Shown piece by piece: positions 55,051 to 63,794 of a stretch of DNA of 64,000 nucleotides. Source of the DNA: Natrarchaeobius chitinivorans (GTDB lineage: Archaea; Halobacteriota; Halobacteria; Halobacteriales; Natrialbaceae); the NCBI RefSeq assembly GCF_003841505.1, contig NZ_REGA01000015.1, forward strand, positions 50,527 to 114,526. Direction: 5' to 3'. The notes under the pieces are model-generated. The model searched no databases and was not told the DNA's origin. It was given only the letters and a program-made list of their open reading frames with translations. How positions within the stretch are numbered: position 1 is the first letter of the stretch; every line of letters starts with the position of its first letter. A program made the translations under genes and the position numbers.

Positions 55051-55565
55051 GCCGCGAACAGCTGGAAGATCCCGTCGCTACTGTGGACGACCCTGGACGT
55101 CGGGCTGCGTCCGATCGAAGTGCGGCGAGCGACGACGTCGTGGATAGACACGTCGAACAGCGTAGTACGGATTCCAAAGGAAGACTCGGCAAAGAATACG
55201 GAACACTGGCGGTGTAGCTTGTCGGATCGAACGGTGATGGCAGTCGAACGGTGGATCGAAGAGCGGAGTTGGCGGGACAAATACGAGAATACGGAGCAGC
55301 TTTGGCTCACCCGGTTCGAAAACCCGTACTCGACCGAATCACTGAACCGAATATTTCGGGAAATCTGTGCAGAAGCCGGAATCGCAGTGGCGGATCGCGA
55401 CTTGACGTGGTACTCGATGCGCCATAGCGTCGGGACGTACATGCTAACGAACTGGCAGTGAAGGCGGCCGCAGCGCAACTGCGCCATCGATCGATCAAAT
55501 CTACGGTCCGGTACGATCAAGCGCCGATCGAGGAACGAAAAGAGGCTCTCGAGCAGATGGGTTAA
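55051..55565 (+). pseudogene. Tyrosine recombinase (integrase) remnant
   Basis: The frame opens after a TAA at 55048-55050 and reads AANSWKIPSLLWTTLDVGLR onward, holding the first catalytic Arg in GLRPIEV, then RIPKEDSAKNTEHWRCSLSD and the second motif WYSMRHSVGTYM. It then stops early (after TNWQ, ending about 55461). In the next frame the C-terminus continues with AAAAQLRHRSIKSTVRYDQA (third motif His/Arg, Tyr nucleophile in VRYDQ) and ends at 55565. So the N-terminal domain is missing and one frameshift separates the motifs. Its sequence resembles haloarchaeal integrases and probably catalysed insertion at tRNA-Gly. Confidence 0.85.
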
Positions 55566-55732
55566 TTACTATTTACATGAAGCGAACCAGATTGATTGGG
55601 TTGACATTCGGATATGCGAAGTTCGCTGACCCGGTACCCACGATAGATTGATAGTTGAAACTCTATCTGAAGGCCGCATAATTGGTGTGGGAATAAAGTT
55701 ATTGTTCTCGAAGCCAAATAATAGATTAGAAT

Positions 55733-56311
55733 ATGGCTGACGACGAATCTCTGGCACCACCCGAAGCGATCGAGATCGGAGACGAGGCGGAACACACCGA
55801 CGAATGGACGGACGAGATGCCGGGAGTCGACCGCGTGATTTCGGTCGCGTTGACACTCGAACAACCGCGGACGGCGGACTGGATTGCGGAGCAAGCCGAG
55901 GTATCACCGACGACGGCACGGAGTCACCTCGAGCGGTTGGTCGATCTGCATGTCCTAAGTGCAGTCGAACAGCGAGGTGCGAAGACGTACTATCCCGATG
56001 CCGCGTACCAGCGGTTCAAAGTAGTGTCACAATTGATCGAGGAACATACTCGCGACGAGATCGAGACGATAGCGGTCACCGCAAAGGAGGACATCGAGGA
56101 ACTCGGGGATACGTACGGTGTCGAGAGCCCAGACGAACTGCGGAAACTCGCGACGGCCGAAGACACCTCCTCGACGGAGGCACGGGAGTACTTCAAAAAG
56201 GCTTCTGAGTGGGACTCACACTCGCACATGATCTCGATAGCAGAGGAAGCGCTCGAGCGATACGAGAAATTCAGCGAGCATTACCAACCGCCGGTAGATT
56301 CTGCTGTATAA
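55733..56311 (+). CDS. HTH protein of the integrated cassette (DUF7342-like)
   Basis: 192 residues. Residues 35-90 are an ArsR/MarR-like winged helix (MPGVDRVISVALTLEQPRTA, DWIAEQAEVSPTTARSHLER), followed by a helical region (TRDEIETIAVTAKEDIEELG). It is the DUF7342-like type often found in haloarchaeal mobile regions. A start at the ATG at 55733 is clear; an A+T-rich stretch lies before it. The partner gene begins directly after its stop codon (TAA then ATG), so the two are strictly coupled. Confidence 0.82.
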   Translation: MADDESLAPPEAIEIGDEAEHTDEWTDEMPGVDRVISVALTLEQPRTADWIAEQAEVSPTTARSHLERLVDLHVLSAVEQRGAKTYYPDAAYQRFKVVSQLIEEHTRDEIETIAVTAKEDIEELGDTYGVESPDELRKLATAEDTSSTEAREYFKKASEWDSHSHMISIAEEALERYEKFSEHYQPPVDSAV

Positions 56312-56818
56312 ATGTCTCCCGGGGCTTTGCTGGCAGATGGCGGATCTGACCCGATCAGTTTATCCGGTCGTCGGGGTCGGATCTTCGAGCAGTTACGGAT
56401 CAATCTGAACCACCATCCCGCGACCGAGACGGTAATCGTCAGACCGACACGCGACCAGAAAGACCGGAAACTCGTCGCTCGCTTCGATACGCAGATCCTG
56501 GTCGATGGGCTCGTCGGCGCGGACGAAGCCAGACTCGAGATTAACTGGTGGACGCATCCGCCCGGGATCGACGACCAGTTCAAATTCCACTACGTCGAGT
56601 CGTCGGGCTACGATTGCGGCTGGCATCGACAACCGCATCCGGAGGAATCAGACATCCCGTTCGACCACTTTCAGCAGCGGGCCTCGCCGGAGAGCGACTA
56701 CCGGTACCAGGGTGTCGACTTTCTGGAAGACACTCCCGTCGGACTACTGTGGGAAGTGACGCGAACGCGACTGCCGAGGATCATCCGGGCTCGGTACGAT
56801 CCCGAGACGGAGTTTTAG
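56312..56818 (+). CDS. Partner protein of the integrated cassette (DUF7718-like)
   Basis: 168 residues. LRINLNHHPATETVIVRPTR, LEINWWTHPPGIDDQFKFHY and YDCGWHRQPHPEESDIPFDH are striking conserved strings rich in Trp and His; the end is TPVGLLWEVTRTRLPRIIRA. It is always, as far as I recall, with an HTH gene in haloarchaea. Function unknown; toxin-antitoxin-like or defence role is a possibility from the pairing and mobility only. The stop overlaps a truncated frame on the other strand by 4 nt. Confidence 0.78.
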   Translation: MSPGALLADGGSDPISLSGRRGRIFEQLRINLNHHPATETVIVRPTRDQKDRKLVARFDTQILVDGLVGADEARLEINWWTHPPGIDDQFKFHYVESSGYDCGWHRQPHPEESDIPFDHFQQRASPESDYRYQGVDFLEDTPVGLLWEVTRTRLPRIIRARYDPETEF

Positions 56819-57030
56819 GATTCGTCGCCTATCGTGTCGTAGATCTCCCAGTGACGGTCCATCCCGCGTCTCCCGATGAACCGCAGCAATCGCTCACGAT
56901 CCGCATGAGGCGTCATGCCCTCGAGTTCGTCGTCGATCAGGAAAGTAGGATCAACGATCCGTACTATGCCTCTACGTTCGAGTAAGCCCCGAAGCTCACG
57001 ACACCGTTCTTTGTAAATTCCTAGATAGTA
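56815..57030 (-). pseudogene. Truncated coding fragment, 3' part of an unknown gene
   Basis: 71 codons open with no start codon, from just after a stop (57031-57033) to a TAA at 56815. The translation has the look of coding sequence: YKERCRELRGLLERRGIVRI, VDPTFLIDDELEGMTPHADR, ERLLRFIGRRGMDRHWEIYD. I do not recognise it. Since it lacks an N-terminus and lies at the right end of the integrated element, it is probably the tail of a gene cut by deletion or integration. Confidence 0.55.
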
Positions 57031-57174
57031 TTACGAGTCGAGGAAACCAGGAACGTCGACGAAGGAAAATACAATACGGGGGCAGGATGACCGGCGAAAC
57101 GATCGTTGAATCTGTGTCGGTCGGCGTCGATTTGGCACCTGTTTGATGGGTGAAATCACACAGATTGTGATACA

Positions 57175-57218
57175 AGCCTTCCAGGCTCATGGCCCGGGTT
57201 CAAATCCCGGTCCGCGCA
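57175..57218 (+). repeat. Right attachment site (tRNA-Gly 3' copy, 44 bp)
   Basis: Copy of tRNA-Gly from the anticodon loop to the 3' end, 43 of 44 bases identical to 54684-54727 (CCAGGCTC for CCAAGCTC). The following about 35 bp also resemble the sequence after the tRNA. It defines the right boundary of the integrated element. The region 57031-57174 before it shows no gene. Confidence 0.9.
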
Positions 57219-57300
57219 TTGCTGCGGCGAACAAATTCGTGAGCCGCAGCAATCGTACGAGGGATTATGAGTGAGAGAAGCCACAGCGCAACCGACCGAC

Positions 57301-57386
57301 TCATACGGTCTGCTGTAAGTCATTACCGCTACACCCCGGACCCGTTCACCGGGTGTAGCGGTAAACAGTTACAGCAATCCGTATCA
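57301..57386. repeat. Family B palindromic repeat, copy 7
   Basis: Left TCATACGGTCTGCTGTAAG, right GTTACAGCAATCCGTATCA; inner arms TTACCGCTACACCCGG type and CCGGGTGTAGCGGTAA are complementary. The right end gives the stop codon of the membrane gene at 57384. Lies just outside the right attachment site. Confidence 0.85.
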
Positions 57387-57935
57387 CTCCTCGAACGGAT
57401 TCCCCGGCGACCGATCGGAGACGTCGACGGTTGCGGCGAAGACGATCCCGAGGACGGTCCCGAACAGCAGGTGACCGACCAGGCTTTCGACGGCGATCGC
57501 CGGGAACTCGCCGGCGGCTTCGGTTCCGATCGCCTCGAGCCACACCGGGAGGACGATCAACGGAAGGATCGCCCAGATCGCGAGCCCGAAGACGAACCCC
57601 GCGGCGACGATCCGGGCCGCAATGGCGGTCTGTGAGAGCACGTCGGTTTCCGGATTCATCGTTACGGCCCCGAGGATCAGATCACGGGTGACGAGAAAGC
57701 CGAAGACGATTCCGAGTACGATCCCGTGAGCAATGTGAATGCCCCAGCCGGCGACGCCGACCGGCTCGAAGCCGTAGATCGCGGGTATCGCGGCCGTGAG
57801 AATATCGGGATCGAACACCCACATGAGGATCCCGAAGGCCGCGGCTCCGACCGCCCCGCCGAGGGCCCCGCCGATCGGCCATCCCCACTGGCTACTGATC
57901 CCGAACGCGGACGTGGTGTCGGATTCGGCGCTCAT
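57384..57935 (-). CDS. Integral membrane protein (DUF6789-like)
   Basis: 183 residues, four to five membrane helices: WGWPIGGALGGAVGAAAFGI, WGIHIAHGIVLGIVFGFLVT, ARIVAAGFVFGLAIWAILPL and VGHLLFGTVLGIVFAATVDV. This repeated GxxxG/HxxxG design is typical of the haloarchaeal DUF6789-like group sometimes mislabelled histidine kinase. No kinase motif is seen. Start at the ATG at 57935; the in-frame ATG 55 codons earlier adds a non-membrane stretch. The stop codon TGA is contributed by repeat B7. Confidence 0.8.
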   Translation of the reverse strand: MSAESDTTSAFGISSQWGWPIGGALGGAVGAAAFGILMWVFDPDILTAAIPAIYGFEPVGVAGWGIHIAHGIVLGIVFGFLVTRDLILGAVTMNPETDVLSQTAIAARIVAAGFVFGLAIWAILPLIVLPVWLEAIGTEAAGEFPAIAVESLVGHLLFGTVLGIVFAATVDVSDRSPGNPFEE

Positions 57936-58162
57936 GGTACCCCGGCTTACCACGAACGACGGCAAAAGCGTTTGTCCGGCAAGAGCCCGGTCGAGTATCG
58001 GACCGCTCACGTCGTCCGCGGAGACGGTTGCGGTCGACACCCGTGCGATCGGCCGGCCTATTACACGCAACGGAGTGCTGTACGAGAGCCGGCGTCCCAT
58101 CCGGCGCCGGCCCGTCGCCGACAGCCGACACTGTATTGATCGCCGACGCCGCAGACCCGAAC

Positions 58163-58753
58163 GTGGAGTGTGAACTACTGGGTTGGCCGCCCGACGGGCC
58201 GAAACTCCGACTCGATCACGAGCGCTTCAGCTACGCCGGCAAGTTCGTCATGACGAACACGGGAAAGGCGGTCGCTCGAGACGAGGGGCGGATCGTCGCG
58301 GCAGCCTCGTTCAACGAGGACCGGACCGACGAGCGGACGCTGTGGATCCGGTACGTGACGGTCGACCGGGACCGTCGCGGGGAGGGGATCGGGCCCCTGC
58401 TACTCGCGCTGGTCCGTGACCGGGGTGTCGAGCGCGGTTACGACCGAATTCGGATCGCCGTCAACAACCCCTTCGCCTACGAGGCGCTCTACCGGACCGG
58501 TTTCGAGTACACCGGCGACACCTCCGGAATCGCCGAACTGGTCCTCGAGTACCCGCCCTCACTCGAGGCGAGTGGAGATGGCGAAATCAACGGTGACGAT
58601 GGAACTGCTGAGACCGCGTGCGAGGGCGGTCCGTCCACCCGGGAGCGCTATCAGGCGGGCCTCGAGGAGTTTCGCGACCGCGACCTCTCGAGGCCGGAAG
58701 CGGAGTTTCTCGCGTCGCGTCGGGGCGACGATCCGCCGTCGCCGATCGACTGA
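58163..58753 (+). CDS. GNAT family N-acetyltransferase
   Basis: 196 residues from the GTG at 58163 (VECELLGWPPDGPKLRLDHE). GNAT core: IVAAASFNEDRTDERTLWIR, the acetyl-CoA motif VDRDRRGEGIGPLLLALVRD (R-x2-G-x-G/A), and NNPFAYEALYRTGFEYTGDT. C-terminal 60 residues are acidic. Upstream in-frame starts reach into a region with poor coding look. Substrate unknown. Confidence 0.85.
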   Translation: MECELLGWPPDGPKLRLDHERFSYAGKFVMTNTGKAVARDEGRIVAAASFNEDRTDERTLWIRYVTVDRDRRGEGIGPLLLALVRDRGVERGYDRIRIAVNNPFAYEALYRTGFEYTGDTSGIAELVLEYPPSLEASGDGEINGDDGTAETACEGGPSTRERYQAGLEEFRDRDLSRPEAEFLASRRGDDPPSPID

Positions 58754-58786
58754 TCTGGACTGCCGGCAGACCGGCCGAACTCCTAA

Positions 58787-59335
58787 TCACCTCGCCTGGT
58801 CCGTCCACCGCCGGTATGTGGTCGCAACGATCGTCGCGTCCAACGTCCCCGCCACGGTGACGCTCGCAACCGTCCCGACGACGAGTCCGAGCGGTGTCGA
58901 CGAAACGAGAGAGCCGAGCCCCGTTAGCGCGTAGCCGATATATCCGAGGCCCACCACCAGTATCGTCGTCGAACTCGGATTGGCGAGGGCGTACTCGAGG
59001 CTCTCGAGGGTCGCCTCTATCGGTCGGGTTCCGCCGAGGACGATGAAGCCGGGCGTCAGAAAGAGCGCGATCGACACCGGAACGACGACGAAAAGAATCA
59101 GCGCGACGAGACCGAGCGTTCCGGTTCCCGACAGGCCTGCAAGGAACGTCACTCCCCACAACACCCCCTGGACGACCACCGCGAACGCGAGGAGCCAGCC
59201 GATCCGCTCGAGCGGGACCACGACGCCGGTCGTCTCCGGCGAGGAAAGCCAGAGAACGGTTCCAAACGCGGTCACGGCGACGCCCGCCAGTGCGAGGTGC
59301 CACCCGAGCAATCCGAGGAGGAACGTCGGTTTCAT
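58787..59335 (-). CDS. Membrane protein; coding continues upstream of the first ATG without a start codon
   Basis: From the ATG at 59335 there are 182 residues with about five membrane helices (FLLGLLGWHLALAGVAVTAF at the start). The same frame stays open upstream to about 59700 and encodes a membrane-like and conserved-looking stretch: LALPFVLAGLLGATSTIGRL, ESRYPIGIATFPRRGQLVFS, LVPDLEPAIEIGPSILPGMK. Yet no ATG, GTG or TTG exists in this frame up to a stop inside the neighbouring PQQ gene. So the true protein probably has about 300 residues and has lost its start, uses a rare start, or a sequencing error hides it. Family not recognised. Confidence 0.65.
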   Translation of the reverse strand: MKPTFLLGLLGWHLALAGVAVTAFGTVLWLSSPETTGVVVPLERIGWLLAFAVVVQGVLWGVTFLAGLSGTGTLGLVALILFVVVPVSIALFLTPGFIVLGGTRPIEATLESLEYALANPSSTTILVVGLGYIGYALTGLGSLVSSTPLGLVVGTVASVTVAGTLDATIVATTYRRWTDQAR

Positions 59336-59699
59336 CCCGGGAAGGATGGAGGGTCCGATCTCGATAGCCGGCTCGAGATCCGGAACGAGCGGTGCAGAGA
59401 AGACGAGCTGTCCGCGTCGGGGGAAGGTGGCGATTCCGATCGGATACCGGCTCTCGAGCCGCCCGATCGTACTCGTCGCACCCAGGAGTCCGGCGAGGAC
59501 GAACGGGAGAGCCAGCGCGGGTCGCGTTCGGAGGGAACCGATCGCGCCACGGAGAATCGAACGGACGTCGACGCCGGCGATCGGGTCGGGCCGGCCGGCT
59601 CCGGATCGGTCGGTCGAACCGGATCCGTCGGCGGTCGTATTCGGCGCGCTTGGCTCTTCCGCGACGCCACCGCCGCCGTCAGTGCCGGTCCCGGCTATC

Positions 59700-61103
59700 T
59701 TATCGACCCCCCTCGAGGCAGTAGAGCATGACCGTCGTGCCGAGGACGATTCGATCGTCGGAGACGACAGCGGGTGTCAACCCCGCGCGCTCCGTTTCGC
59801 CGCCCCCGGAGGTCCCGACCGTCTCGGTGAACGTCCACAGGTGGTCACCGGAGCGTCGGTCGAACGCGTGCAGTCCCAGCCCGCCGGGAACGAGGAGGTG
59901 CTCCCCGGCGACGGTCGGCGGCGGTGCGTGGGCGCTCCAGACGTTTCCAGGCGAATCGTCGACCGTCGTCTCCCAGTAAACGGTGCCGTCCGTGCGCGAG
60001 AGAGCCGTTACAGCGAACGGGTCGCTCCCCCCGTCGGCCTCGAGTCCGACGTGAAACACCGTCGTCTCGTCGACGGCGATGCCGACGTGACCCGTTCTCG
60101 CGAGCGGGCGCTCCCAGCCGCGATCGCCGGTCGCCGCGTCGACTTCGAGAACCCGAAGCTCCCGACCGGAAGCCGCCCTGTCCACCGAGTAAACCGAGCC
60201 GTCGCGAGCGGACAGACTGTCCTGCTCGTCGACTGCACGTTCGCTCGCCGTGTCCTCGCCGTCGGTCCACTCGAGGCTGCCATCGGCGAGGTCGATCCCG
60301 ACGTACGCCGGTCTGCCGGCGATCCGTCCCATCACGACGACCGTTCCGGAGGCGGTATCGACGACGTGACCGAGCGGGGTAAACGGGTACTGGGCATCGA
60401 GGTCCGCGTTCTCGAGTTCGTATCGCCAGCGTGGGCTCCCGTCGTTGCCGTCGACGGCGGAGACGATGCCAGCAGTCGGATGGACCGAGACGACCGACCC
60501 GTCGGCGACGACCGGCGACGCGAGCCACGGGAAATCGGCCGCCGAACCCCCGGGAAACTCCGGGGTGGCAGTTTCACCGTCGGTCCACCACCGGGATCGC
60601 CGTTCGCCCAGCCCGTCGACTTCCGCCGGCCACCCGTCGGGGTCGGCGGCGTATCCGCCGACCGGGTCGCCGTACGGAACGATCAACACGCCGTCCCGGT
60701 AGAGTTCCGTCGAACCGAACGCCATCGGCCCGGTCCCGCGGCCGAACCCGCCGTGGGTCTTTGCCAGGCTTCCCTCGCCGGTTTCGACGTCCAGGACGAA
60801 CAGCCCGTTCGCATACTGGCAGTAGACGGTACCGGTCGCCACGATCGGTGGCAGCCATCCCGACGCACCGGTCGACCGCTGCCAGGCGACGTCGACACCG
60901 TCTCGCGGAAGCGACGCGTCCGGAACGAACCGCGACCGTCCCGGGTCACGCCCGTACATCCGCCAGTCGGCCTCGCGCGTCGCGGGTGTCGGATCGGCCT
61001 CGAGGAGCGACGGCGGCCGTCCGGAACCGAGACAGCCCGCGAGGAGGATCGAACCGGCGGTCGCGAGCACCGCTCGGCGGTCAAGGTGGGGGGCTCGAGT
61101 CAT
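59700..61103 (-). CDS. PQQ-type beta-propeller lipoprotein with Tat signal
   Basis: 467 residues from the ATG at 61103 ([20 protein letters not shown]): a twin-arginine signal [10 protein letters not shown] followed by the lipobox LLAGC, so the protein is exported folded and attached to the membrane. The rest is a beta-propeller with PQQ-like blades ([76 protein letters not shown]). Whether it holds PQQ or acts as a scaffold (as in BamB-like proteins) is unknown. An in-frame ATG far upstream is not the start. Confidence 0.88.
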   Translation of the reverse strand: MTRAPHLDRRAVLATAGSILLAGCLGSGRPPSLLEADPTPATREADWRMYGRDPGRSRFVPDASLPRDGVDVAWQRSTGASGWLPPIVATGTVYCQYANGLFVLDVETGEGSLAKTHGGFGRGTGPMAFGSTELYRDGVLIVPYGDPVGGYAADPDGWPAEVDGLGERRSRWWTDGETATPEFPGGSAADFPWLASPVVADGSVVSVHPTAGIVSAVDGNDGSPRWRYELENADLDAQYPFTPLGHVVDTASGTVVVMGRIAGRPAYVGIDLADGSLEWTDGEDTASERAVDEQDSLSARDGSVYSVDRAASGRELRVLEVDAATGDRGWERPLARTGHVGIAVDETTVFHVGLEADGGSDPFAVTALSRTDGTVYWETTVDDSPGNVWSAHAPPPTVAGEHLLVPGGLGLHAFDRRSGDHLWTFTETVGTSGGGETERAGLTPAVVSDDRIVLGTTVMLYCLEGGR

Positions 61104-61194
61104 TCGACGTATTGGTTCCGATACATATCCGTCGGTAAAAGTCGTTTGTGTTCCGTCTCGATCGATCCGAGTCGAAACCGGTCCGGAAGCCAAC

Positions 61195-61216
61195 GATTCA
61201 AATCCCGGTCGCCCCA
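61195..61216 (+). other. tRNA 3'-end-like fragment before fen1
   Basis: GATTCAAATCCCGGTCGCCCCA resembles the T loop, 3' half of the T stem and acceptor end of a tRNA, but the matching 5' half is not found upstream, so it is not a tRNA gene. It may be the scar of an integration or just chance. It lies 11 nt before the fen1 ATG. Confidence 0.4.
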
Positions 61217-61227
61217 ATACGGTCACA

Positions 61228-62205
61228 ATGGGAAACGCCGCACTACGCGACATCGCCGTCATCGAGGAGATTCCCTTCGACGACGTCGAGGGGATCGTCG
61301 CCGTCGACGCGCACAACTGGCTCTACCGGTATCTGACGACGACGGTCAAGTGGACCGCAAGCGACACGTACACGACCGCCGACGGAACCGAGGTAGCGAA
61401 CCTGGTCGGCATCGTCCAGGGGCTCCCGAAGTTCTTCGAGAACGACGTCACCCCGGTGATGGTGTTCGACGGCGGCCCCTCCGAACTCAAAGAAGACGAG
61501 ATCGAATCCCGGCGAGAACAACGCCAGACGTACGAGGAACAGCTCGAGGTCGCCCGCGAGGAGGGCGACGAACTCGCGATCGCCCAGCTCGAATCCCGCA
61601 CGCAACGGCTGACGCCGACGATCCAGGAGACGAGTCGCGAACTCCTCGAACTACTCGACGTGCCGATCGTCGAAGCGCCCGCGGAGGGGGAAGCACAGGC
61701 GGCGCACATGGCTCGACGCGGCGACGCCGACTACGTCGGCTCGGAGGACTACGACGCGTTGCTCTTCGGCGCGCCCCTGACGCTGCGCCAGTTGACGAGC
61801 AAGGGCAATCCCGAACTGATGGATCTCGAGGCCACCCTCGCCCACCACGACCTGACCTTAGAACAGCTCATCGACGCGGCGATCCTCATCGGGACGGACT
61901 TCAACGAGGGCGTTACGGGAATCGGCCCGAAGACGGCGATTTCCGAAATTACCGAACACGGCGACCTCTGGAGCGTCCTCGAGGCCCGCGGCGACGATGT
62001 CGAGTACGGCGACCGCGTCCGCGAGCTCTTTCGGCAGCCGAACGTGACCGACGACTACTCCTTCGACCCGGACCTCGAGCCCGACCTCGAGGCTGCGCGA
62101 GCGTACGTCACCGAGGAGTGGGGGGTCGACCCGTCCGAGGTCGAACGCGGCTTCGAACGGATCGACGAGAGCGTCACGCAGACGGGGCTCGATCGATGGA
62201 CGTAG
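61228..62205 (+). CDS. fen: Flap endonuclease 1
   Basis: Removes 5' flaps in Okazaki fragment processing and repair. 325 residues. Metal-ligand motifs of the N region ([18 protein letters not shown]) and I region ([30 protein letters not shown]) and the helix-3-turn-helix [20 protein letters not shown] are all present. The C-terminus TQTGLDRWT is a PCNA-binding PIP box. It lies 31 nt upstream of cbiE. The N-terminal [10 protein letters not shown] is the normal start. Confidence 0.96.
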   Translation: MGNAALRDIAVIEEIPFDDVEGIVAVDAHNWLYRYLTTTVKWTASDTYTTADGTEVANLVGIVQGLPKFFENDVTPVMVFDGGPSELKEDEIESRREQRQTYEEQLEVAREEGDELAIAQLESRTQRLTPTIQETSRELLELLDVPIVEAPAEGEAQAAHMARRGDADYVGSEDYDALLFGAPLTLRQLTSKGNPELMDLEATLAHHDLTLEQLIDAAILIGTDFNEGVTGIGPKTAISEITEHGDLWSVLEARGDDVEYGDRVRELFRQPNVTDDYSFDPDLEPDLEAARAYVTEEWGVDPSEVERGFERIDESVTQTGLDRWT

Positions 62206-62236
62206 CCGTCACAGAGCGCCGAAGACGGGAGGGCCG

Positions 62237-63094
62237 ATGCCAGCTGAAAGGCGGTCCGAGGAATCGTCGATGACCGACGGGTACGACCTCGAGTCCGGCC
62301 CGGATCCGGCGACGTTCGCAGCCGCAACGCCCGAACCGGATTTCGAAGCCAGCTCGGAAGCGGTCGTCCACGTCGTCGGGATCGGGCCGGGAAACCCCGA
62401 GTACCTCACGCCCCGCGCCGAGCGGACGATTCGGGAAGCCGACGTCGTCGTCGGGTTTTCGACCGTCGTGGCGTTCGTCGAGGACCGGACCGATGCGGAC
62501 GTACTGACTTGTGGCTACCGGGACGAAGCCGAAACCCTCTCGACGTTCGGCGAGCGCGTCGCCGCGGGGGAGACGGGAGTCGCCGTCGCGATGGGCGATC
62601 CAAACCACTCCGGCTACCAGTTCGTCGGCAAGGTCCAGAACGCCGTCGAACGCGAAGCCGACCGCGAGGGGGTCGAGCGGTCGACCGTCCGCGTCGTCCC
62701 CGGCATATCATCGCTTCAGATCGCTGCGAGTCGCGCTCGAACGCCGATGGAAGAGGCGGAGTTCGTCACGCTCCACAAAAGCGGTGACCTCGAGGCCGAC
62801 GTGGACCGGTTGAAACGCACCGTCGGCGAACGCCACCTGCTCGTCCTGCCCCGTCCGTACGACCTGATGCCGGGTGATCTCGCCGCGACGTTGCTCGAGG
62901 CGGGCGCAGAGCCGGACCTCGAGGCACTGGTACTGGAGCGACTAACTCTCGAAGACGAACAGATCCACCGGTTTCCGCTGTCGGAACTCGCGGAGTACGC
63001 CGGCGGGAACGGAAGAGACGACACGCCGTTTTCCGATCTGGTGGTCCTCGCAGTTCGTCGTCCGGTACCGTACGAAGCGTCGCCTGCTGAGTGA
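62237..63094 (+). CDS. cbiE: Cobalt-precorrin-7 (C5)-methyltransferase CbiE
   Basis: SAM-dependent tetrapyrrole methylase of the anaerobic cobalamin path. 285 residues; an ATG at 62270 (MTDGYDLESG) would give 274. The core starts with VVHVVGIGPGNPEYLTPRAE, then VAVAMGDPNHSGYQFVGKVQ and VRVVPGISSLQIAASRARTP, the CbiE-type motifs. LHKSGDLEADVDRL and LLVLPRPYDLMPGDLAATLL follow. CbiT is not fused. Other cobalamin genes (cbiX, DR2241) lie at 38560-40616, so the pathway is scattered here. Confidence 0.9.
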   Translation: MPAERRSEESSMTDGYDLESGPDPATFAAATPEPDFEASSEAVVHVVGIGPGNPEYLTPRAERTIREADVVVGFSTVVAFVEDRTDADVLTCGYRDEAETLSTFGERVAAGETGVAVAMGDPNHSGYQFVGKVQNAVEREADREGVERSTVRVVPGISSLQIAASRARTPMEEAEFVTLHKSGDLEADVDRLKRTVGERHLLVLPRPYDLMPGDLAATLLEAGAEPDLEALVLERLTLEDEQIHRFPLSELAEYAGGNGRDDTPFSDLVVLAVRRPVPYEASPAE

Positions 63095-63215
63095 GAGGGA
63101 TCCTCTGCAGGGTTTCGGTCATCTGTCGACGGTTGGAACGGTACTTAACGAAGCGACCTCTCGAGCGCCCGGGAGCGGGCCGAACTGACGCGGCAAGGAC
63201 GAACAATCGTTTGTC

Positions 63216-63300
63216 TCATACGGTTTACTGTACGTCATTACCGGCGCACCCGCGACCTGGGCGGCGGGTGCGCCGGTAATCGTTACAGTAATCCGTCTCA
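63216..63300. repeat. Family B palindromic repeat, copy 8
   Basis: The best-preserved copy: left TCATACGGTTTACTGTACG, right GTTACAGTAATCCGTCTCA, inner arms TTACCGGCGCACCCGC and GCGGGTGCGCCGGTAA perfectly complementary. The right end supplies the stop codon of the HalOD1 gene. Confidence 0.9.
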
Positions 63301-63558
63301 GTCGTCGACGTCTCTAACTTCGATCGTTCCGTCGTTCGCGACGGTGACGAGCAGCTCCTCGAGCGTGAAGGCGACGACGAGTTGTTCCGTGTCGGATTCG
63401 AGTAGCGTGTCGAGGGCGTCCGGTTCCACGTACTCCGCGAGCGTAAAGTCGGCCTCGAGCGGCGTCGTCTCGAGATGATCCGCGATCGTTTCAACTACTT
63501 GAACACTGTCGGGTGGAGAAGCAGATGGTGATCTAGATCCGGTATCCCGCTCGGTCAT
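63298..63558 (-). CDS. HalOD1 output domain protein
   Basis: 86 residues. VQVVETIADHLETTPLEADF and LLVTVANDGTIEVRDVDD frame a small HalOD1 domain, an output module found after receiver and PAS domains in haloarchaea and often also alone. Role unknown. The stop codon is provided by repeat B8. A weak TATA-like CATTATACG (minus strand, about 63587-63595) lies about 30 nt upstream. Confidence 0.85.
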   Translation of the reverse strand: MTERDTGSRSPSASPPDSVQVVETIADHLETTPLEADFTLAEYVEPDALDTLLESDTEQLVVAFTLEELLVTVANDGTIEVRDVDD

Positions 63559-63607
63559 TCCTATATTCCGTACTCATGTATCTCGCGTATAATGGTTTCG
63601 ATACGTA

Positions 63608-63793
63608 TTACTCTCGTTCGAACGTAATTTCGACAGGTGAGAGTTGTTGATCCGTGAATTCTGTCAACAGCTCGGAAGATAGGCCGGATATCTCTCCCTC
63701 GACGCTAAATTCGATGGAGTTTCCCAAGACACAGATATCGGCTTCACCAAGTTCCACGTTCGCATCCTCTTTCAAGTTAATAGTTAGATCCAT
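63608..63793 (-). CDS. Short acidic protein, possibly truncated by IS insertion
   Basis: 61 residues from the ATG at 63793 (MDLTINLKEDANVELGEADI), continuing ISGLSSELLTEFTDQQLSPV. Base composition is low in G+C. The gene begins 2 nt from the end of the IS6-like element, so its promoter and possibly the original start were removed, or are now given by the element. I recognise no domain; it might be a HalOD1-like or partner protein of the neighbouring HalOD1 gene. Confidence 0.5.
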   Translation of the reverse strand: MDLTINLKEDANVELGEADICVLGNSIEFSVEGEISGLSSELLTEFTDQQLSPVEITFERE

Positions 63794-63794
63794 A

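Larger units (their letters stand above)
54684..57218. mobile_element. Remnant integrated element in tRNA-Gly
   Basis: The element begins at the tRNA anticodon loop (attachment core 54684-54727) and ends with a 44-bp copy of this core at 57175-57218 with one mismatch. It contains two more short tRNA ends, a truncated and frameshifted tyrosine recombinase, an HTH gene, its abutting partner and a truncated gene on the other strand. The core plus the following hairpin are repeated on both sides. It is about 2.5 kb and probably immobile, since the integrase is broken. The tRNA itself is intact. Confidence 0.8.

Noticed and set aside
58980..62273. Very long open frame (about 1100 codons) on the + strand
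   Set aside because: It is a shadow of the PQQ lipoprotein and membrane gene on the other strand and of fen1; its translation is arginine/proline/serine rich with no domain. G+C-rich genomes give such frames.
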